11,774 bases of DNA from JBFMFE01 sp040752295. Its GTDB lineage: Bacteria > UBP15 > UBA6099 > JBFMBQ01. Location of the stretch: positions 1 through 11,774 of the forward strand of contig JBFMFE010000170.1 of the NCBI GenBank assembly GCA_040752295.1, written 5' to 3'. Made by a program: the position numbers and the translations under genes. Below the pieces are notes generated by a model. It made no database searches. It saw only the letters and a program-made list of their open reading frames with translations, and was not told where the DNA came from. Positions 5,954-11,774 of the stretch are shown piece after piece; the first letter of the stretch is position 1; each line of letters starts with the position of its first letter.

Positions 5954-8367
5954 AGCCGGGGAAGGTCGTCGGTTGCAATAGGGTCGCCGGCGGGTGCGAG
6001 TTCAGGTGCGAGAACGCGGTTGCGAGCGTCACGTTCGCGGGGAAGGGTGTCGTGAGGGTGCGTGCGGCGCCGGGAGAGGGGTTTGAGCCTGATTTTTCGT
6101 GGGCGGTGGTTCGGAACGAACCGTCGGGCGGGACTTTTTCGGTCGAGCGGACGCGTGAGCGCGTGGTTCTGAAGGCGCGGGAAGTGAGCGTCGCCGTGGA
6201 GATGAAGCCCTTTCACGTGTCGTTTTACGGTCCGGGGGGAACGCTGCTGAACAGCGACGCCGAGGGCGGCGGGGTCTCATGGTCGGGAAGGAAAATAAGG
6301 TGCCGCAAGGAGATGCCCGCGGACGAGCGTTACTTCGGTTTCGGCGAGAAGGCGTTTCACCTCGACCGCCGGGGGAAGCGGATGGTGAACTGGAACACGG
6401 ACGCGGCGCTGCACACCTGGAATTCCGATCCCCTGTATCAGAGCATACCGTTTTTCATCGGGGTCGGGCGGGGGAGGGCGTACGGCATATTTTTCGACAA
6501 TTCGTGGAAGAGCTTTTTCGACATGGGCGCGAGCTCGCGCAGATATTACACGTTCGGCGCGGAGGGCGGCGAGATGAATTACTATTTCATCCACGCGCCC
6601 GGCGCGAAGGAAATCCTCGAGAGGTACACGTGGCTCACGGGGCGCATGCCTCTGCCCCCGCTGTGGGCGCTCGGGTACCACCAGTCGCGGTACAGTTACA
6701 AGGACGAGGGGTCGGTGCGGCGCGTCGCCGCGAGGATGCGGGCGCTGGGATTTCCGTGCGACGTGATACACCTTGACATTCATTACATGGATGATTTCAG
6801 GGTTTTCACGTGGCACCCGGAGCGGTTTCCGCGCCCGGAGAAATTGCTGACCGAACTCCGCGCCGGGGGGTTCAGGGTGGTCACGATAGTTGACCCGGGA
6901 GTGAAAAGGGACACCGGATACCGCGTCTTCAGGGAGGGACTCGAGAGCGGTTATTTTCTCAAGAAGCGCGACGGAACGCTGTTTTACGGCTACGTGTGGC
7001 CGGGGGAGACGGCGTTTCCCGATTTTTCCCGTGCTGACGTGCGCCGGTGGTGGGGCGAACAGCACCGCGAGCTGACCGGGCGCGGCGTCGCGGGGATATG
7101 GAACGACATGAACGAACCGAGCGAAAACATCAAGCCCCACGCGCGCCGGGTTTCCACCCGCCGCGTGGTACACTACGACGGGGGGCGGTACACGCCCCAC
7201 GCGAAGAACAGGAACGTGTACGGGCTTCAGGAGTGCCGCGCCACGAGGGAAGGGCTGCTTCGCCTGCGCCCGGACGAGAGACCGTTCGTTCTCACGCGCG
7301 CCGGGTACGCCGGGATTCAGCGGTACGCGGCGGCGTGGACGGGGGACAACTCCTCGACGTTCCGCCACCTGCGCCTGAGCATCCCGATGCTCTTGAACAT
7401 GGGGCTTTCGGGAGCGCCTTTCGTCGGGGCGGACATCGGCGGTTTCACCGGGAACTGCTCGCCGGAGCTGTACGCGCGGTGGGTCCAGCTCGGCGCGTTC
7501 TATCCCTTCTGCCGCACGCACACGGCGATATTGAGCCGTCCGCAGGAACCGTGGTCGTTCGGCCGCCGCGTCGCCGGGATCGCGAGAAAGTACATTTCCC
7601 TCCGTTACCGTCTGCTTCCCTATATCTACACGCTCTTTCGCGAGGCGGCGTGGACGGGGACGCCGGTTCTCCGGGCGCTGTTCATGGAATTTCCCTGGGA
7701 CGAAGCGTGCGTCGGCATCGAGGACGAGCTTATGGTCGGGAGTTCTATTCTCTTGGCCCCGGTGCTGAAGAGGGGGGCGAGGAGGAGGAGAGTGTACCTG
7801 CCCGCCGGCGCCGACTGGGTGGATTTCGAGACGCTCGAGCGCCGCGCGGGCGGTGTGACGATCACCGCCGACGCCCCGCTGCACAGGATGCCCATCTTCG
7901 TGCGCGCCGGCGCGATCATCCCGACGCAGGCGCACGTGAGATGCGCGGACGAGATCACGATGAACCCGCTCGTGGTGGAGGTGTACCCTGCGGCGTTCAA
8001 CGCGGCGGGCGGGGGAAGGTCTGTTTTCACGCTGTACGAGGACGACGGGGCGACGATGAAATACGAGGAGGGCGTTTTCTGCACGACGGCGATGGAGTGC
8101 CGGCGCCGGCGCGGGGGAGTGAGGTTCACGCTTCACCGCAGGAAAGGCGTGTACCATCCTGGAGCGAGGGTCTGCGAACTCGTGTTCAGGGGAGTGGATA
8201 AGCCGTTGGAGGTGAGATTGAACGGGGAACCCCTCGAAGAGGAGACGGGTGGAGCGGACGGCGCGGGCGAGGGGCGCTGGTGGTACGAACGGGAGGGAAA
8301 AGTTCTGAGGGCGGCGTTTACGGACAGGGGGGAAAGGGTTGACGTGGATGCCGGGTTCCGCGGATGA
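5950..8367 (+). CDS. GH31 alpha-glucosidase-type glycoside hydrolase
   Basis: This 805-residue retaining hydrolase is predicted to release sugar, most likely glucose, from the non-reducing end of alpha-glycosides. The GTG at 5950 overlaps the TGA of the glycosyltransferase (GTGA), and no alternative start fits. Domain order: an N-terminal beta-sandwich (about 1-225) with FGFGEKAFHLDRRG; a (beta/alpha)8 barrel from about 230 with WALGYHQSRYSY, LDIHYMDDFRVFTW (Asp276) and WNDMNEPS (nucleophile Asp386); the acid/base in WTGDNSS (Asp466); and GADIGGF. C-terminal beta domains carry LMVGSSILLAPVL, RAGAIIP and the LYEDDG motif of the distal DUF5110-like domain. All catalytic residues are present and the length is normal for the family. 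No signal peptide is visible, so it is probably cytosolic and acts on intracellular or imported oligosaccharides. Exact specificity is not certain, because GH31 also contains alpha-xylosidases and other activities. Confidence 0.95.
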   Translation: MKPGKVVGCNRVAGGCEFRCENAVASVTFAGKGVVRVRAAPGEGFEPDFSWAVVRNEPSGGTFSVERTRERVVLKAREVSVAVEMKPFHVSFYGPGGTLLNSDAEGGGVSWSGRKIRCRKEMPADERYFGFGEKAFHLDRRGKRMVNWNTDAALHTWNSDPLYQSIPFFIGVGRGRAYGIFFDNSWKSFFDMGASSRRYYTFGAEGGEMNYYFIHAPGAKEILERYTWLTGRMPLPPLWALGYHQSRYSYKDEGSVRRVAARMRALGFPCDVIHLDIHYMDDFRVFTWHPERFPRPEKLLTELRAGGFRVVTIVDPGVKRDTGYRVFREGLESGYFLKKRDGTLFYGYVWPGETAFPDFSRADVRRWWGEQHRELTGRGVAGIWNDMNEPSENIKPHARRVSTRRVVHYDGGRYTPHAKNRNVYGLQECRATREGLLRLRPDERPFVLTRAGYAGIQRYAAAWTGDNSSTFRHLRLSIPMLLNMGLSGAPFVGADIGGFTGNCSPELYARWVQLGAFYPFCRTHTAILSRPQEPWSFGRRVAGIARKYISLRYRLLPYIYTLFREAAWTGTPVLRALFMEFPWDEACVGIEDELMVGSSILLAPVLKRGARRRRVYLPAGADWVDFETLERRAGGVTITADAPLHRMPIFVRAGAIIPTQAHVRCADEITMNPLVVEVYPAAFNAAGGGRSVFTLYEDDGATMKYEEGVFCTTAMECRRRRGGVRFTLHRRKGVYHPGARVCELVFRGVDKPLEVRLNGEPLEEETGGADGAGEGRWWYEREGKVLRAAFTDRGERVDVDAGFRG

Positions 8368-8380
8368 ACCGGTCGGGCTG

Positions 8381-8386
8381 TATAAT
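8381..8386 (+). promoter_or_regulatory. Perfect -10 box (TATAAT) before the acyl-CoA dehydrogenase
   Basis: TATAAT stands out in this G+C-rich DNA and lies 34 bases before the ATG at 8421, a suitable distance for a sigma-70-type promoter. At the expected spacing the -35 position reads CCGCGG-like sequence. The nearest TTGACG (8339-8344) is 36 bases away, so no matching -35 is present. It could be an activator-dependent promoter or chance. Confidence 0.45.
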
Positions 8387-8420
8387 TTCGCATAACGCCG
8401 TGCGGGGGGAGGATTAAGCC

Positions 8421-9647
8421 ATGCTTGAGGTTCTGATGAGCGCGGAGGACAGGAAGATACGTGACGAGGTGATTGATTTTGTGAAGAGCGTTCCGCCGGG
8501 GCTTCTTCGCGCGATGGACAACAACGAGGTGGAGTATCCGTTCGAGTACGTGCGCGAGGCGGGGAGGCGTGGGCTGCTCGGGCTTCGATTTCCCGAGAGA
8601 TACGGCGGGAGGGGATTGCCGTGGACGGCGGAGGCGGCGGCGATTGAGGAGGTAGCCGTACTGGGGGGATCGCTCGGGTGCCTGTATTGTCTGCCTTCGA
8701 TAGTGGGCGAGGGCATCTGTTATTTCGGGACGGAGAAACAGAAGGAGAAGTACCTGAAGCCGACGCTTGCCGGCGAGATGGTGTGCGCGGAGGCGCTGAC
8801 GGAGCCGAGGGGGGGATCGGACTTTTTCGGGGCGACGACGTTCGCGAGGAAGGACGGCGGGCGGTACATTCTCAACGGGCAGAAGCGGTTCATCGTGGGG
8901 GCGAAGGGGGCGGATTACTTTTTAGTGTACGCGCGGACGCGGGAGAACGCGCCGGGTCACGAGTCGCTGAGTCTTTTCATAGTGGAACGGGACTACGGGG
9001 TGAAGGTGGACACCGTGTACGGACTGATGGGAACGCGCGGCGGCGGCACGGGTCGGATCACGTTCCGGGACGTGGAGGTTCCCGCCGGGAACCTTGTGGG
9101 ACCCGAGAACGGGGGCGGTCTGATATTCAACCGGATGATGGTTCCGGAGCGGCTGACGAGCGCGGCGGGGGCGCTGGGCGGGGCGCGCGCGGCGCTGCAC
9201 GTGGCGATGAAGTACTCGGACATGCGGAAGGCGTTCGGGGAGAAGATACGGCGTTTTCAGGGGGTCAGCTTCAAGGTCGCCGAGAGCATAACGCTTCTGG
9301 ACGCCGCGCGGGCGATGGTGTACGCCGCCGCGCGCGCGGTGGACGCGGGCGTTGACGCCCGGCGCATCGTGAGCGAAGCCAAAAAGTTCGCCACCGAATC
9401 GTCGTGGACAATCGTCAACCACTCCATGCAGATTATGGGCGGCATAGGGTACACGAACGTTTACCCCGTCGAGAAAGCACTGCGTGACGCGAGGCTCACG
9501 ATGATCTGGACGGGCACGAACGAGATCATGAACCTTCTCATCCAGCACGAGTATTACAAGGAAATCTTGAGAAAGAATCCCGAGCCGCGCGACGTCGAGA
9601 TGGACGCCGTGAACGCCGGGATGGAGGACGAGAAGGTTTACGAGTGA
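8421..9647 (+). CDS. Acyl-CoA dehydrogenase, LCAD/IVD-type active site
   Basis: This 408-residue FAD enzyme is predicted to oxidise an acyl-CoA to the trans-2-enoyl-CoA and pass electrons to ETF. The ATG at 8421 has a strong ribosome site, GGAGGA (8408-8413), seven bases upstream. The sequence has the N-terminal helical domain (FPERYGG at about 56-62), the flavin/substrate motif ALTEPRGGSD (125-134), ILNGQKRFI in the beta domain, and C-terminal helices with RKAFGEKI, MGGIGY (339-344) and WTGTNEIMN. The residue before GT, where medium- and short-chain enzymes carry the catalytic Glu, is Thr364. Instead, Glu243 in VPERLTS aligns with the base used by long-chain and isovaleryl-CoA dehydrogenases. 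That suggests a long- or branched-chain substrate, which is inference. No other beta-oxidation or ETF gene is adjacent. It follows the GH31 gene by 53 bases but probably has its own promoter. Confidence 0.95.
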   Translation: MLEVLMSAEDRKIRDEVIDFVKSVPPGLLRAMDNNEVEYPFEYVREAGRRGLLGLRFPERYGGRGLPWTAEAAAIEEVAVLGGSLGCLYCLPSIVGEGICYFGTEKQKEKYLKPTLAGEMVCAEALTEPRGGSDFFGATTFARKDGGRYILNGQKRFIVGAKGADYFLVYARTRENAPGHESLSLFIVERDYGVKVDTVYGLMGTRGGGTGRITFRDVEVPAGNLVGPENGGGLIFNRMMVPERLTSAAGALGGARAALHVAMKYSDMRKAFGEKIRRFQGVSFKVAESITLLDAARAMVYAAARAVDAGVDARRIVSEAKKFATESSWTIVNHSMQIMGGIGYTNVYPVEKALRDARLTMIWTGTNEIMNLLIQHEYYKEILRKNPEPRDVEMDAVNAGMEDEKVYE

Positions 9648-9662
9648 ACCGCCGCCGGCGGT
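9648..9662 (+). terminator. G+C-rich hairpin directly after the acyl-CoA dehydrogenase stop
   Basis: A perfect 6-bp stem, ACCGCC (9648-9653) and GGCGGT (9657-9662), with a 3-base loop begins at the first base after the TGA. There is no T-tract behind it, so it is an imperfect terminator or an mRNA 3'-end stabilising hairpin. Confidence 0.35.
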
Positions 9663-9690
9663 CGTCGGGGCGGCGGCGGGAGCGTGGAAA

Positions 9691-9767
9691 TTTACTGCGA
9701 TTGTGATCATCGCAACCGTTTGTTAACGGCTAAAATAATGGTGTCGCCGGGCGCCCGTTTCCCGGCG
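9691..9767 (+). promoter_or_regulatory. Putative regulatory region upstream of the AsmA-like gene
   Basis: The 175-base gap between the acyl-CoA dehydrogenase and the AsmA-like gene contains an A+T-rich island. In order it holds: a near-palindrome TTGTGATCATCGCAA (9701-9715), where six of seven pairs match around a central C; a perfect hairpin CCGTT-TGTT-AACGG (9716-9729); a -10-like TAAAAT (9731-9736); and a second hairpin CGCCGGG (9745-9751) with CCCGGCG (9761-9767), which would lie in the 5' leader. No good -35 is present at 17 bases, consistent with activator control, but this is not established. Confidence 0.4.
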
Positions 9768-9822
9768 GGGAGCGGTGCGGGCGCGGCGCCGGTAATCTTT
9801 CTTGTCGTTTGAGTTCGGAGCG

Positions 9823-11774
<1,952 letters not shown>

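Noticed and set aside
6775..6783. His278 in LDIHYMD of the GH31 enzyme, where DIDYM is often found, as a lost substrate-binding residue
   Set aside because: From general knowledge the His form also occurs in bacterial GH31 enzymes, and both catalytic Asp residues are present, so I do not treat it as a defect.
6277..8157. Long - strand frame (626 residues) opposite the GH31 gene
   Set aside because: It is Arg/Pro/His-rich with no recognisable domain, and is the expected shadow of a G+C-rich gene. The + strand GH31 motifs settle the strand.
9738..9812. A 24-codon upstream reading frame (ATG at 9738, TGA at 9810-9812) ending 10 bases before the AsmA-like start
   Set aside because: It has no ribosome site, and its composition follows the G+C-rich hairpin. 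Leader-peptide control cannot be supported.

Overview
The window is strongly G+C-rich bacterial chromosome. It carries seven protein-coding genes, six on the + strand and one on the - strand, and no recognisable RNA gene, insertion sequence, CRISPR array or phage gene. The cell is almost certainly diderm (Gram-negative). The evidence is an AsmA/TamB-like envelope protein, a lipoprotein whose residue after the lipobox cysteine (Gly) does not signal inner-membrane retention, and a periplasm-directed protein of possible outer-membrane type. The 10-base N gap next to a 61-base C run shows this is a draft assembly, probably a metagenome bin or single-cell genome. I cannot name the phylum from sequence alone.

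Layout from left to right: (1) the 3' part of a cytosolic multi-GAF sensor histidine kinase (2-2050), cut by the window edge. (2) A small exported protein of unknown function with a faint CsgG/FlgO-like region (2171-2938), ended by a good hairpin terminator (2954-2995). (3) On the - strand, a surface or periplasmic lipoprotein (2992-4812) with a carboxypeptidase-regulatory-like domain, a PEGA-like domain and four tandem Ig-like repeats. It is convergent with gene 2 and divergent from gene 4. (4) A GT2 glycosyltransferase (4901-5953). (5) A GH31 alpha-glucosidase-type hydrolase (5950-8367) whose GTG start overlaps the GT2 stop codon. (6) An acyl-CoA dehydrogenase (8421-9647) preceded by a perfect TATAAT. 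(7) An AsmA/TamB-like protein (9823 to the right edge), interrupted by the assembly gap.

The clearest functional pair is genes 4 and 5, which look translationally coupled: a sugar transferase followed by an alpha-glycoside hydrolase. The other genes look like independent housekeeping or envelope functions. I see no convincing undescribed system.

The most useful observations are these. (a) The N/poly-C gap is very probably an artefact joining two contig ends that overlap by about 17 bases; merging them restores one uninterrupted AsmA-like reading frame. (b) The lipoprotein repeats are near-identical in DNA at an exact 285-bp spacing. (c) Arginine codon choice differs between the N-terminus and the catalytic core of the GH31 gene. 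(d) Two compact A+T-rich intergenic islands carry operator-like dyads.
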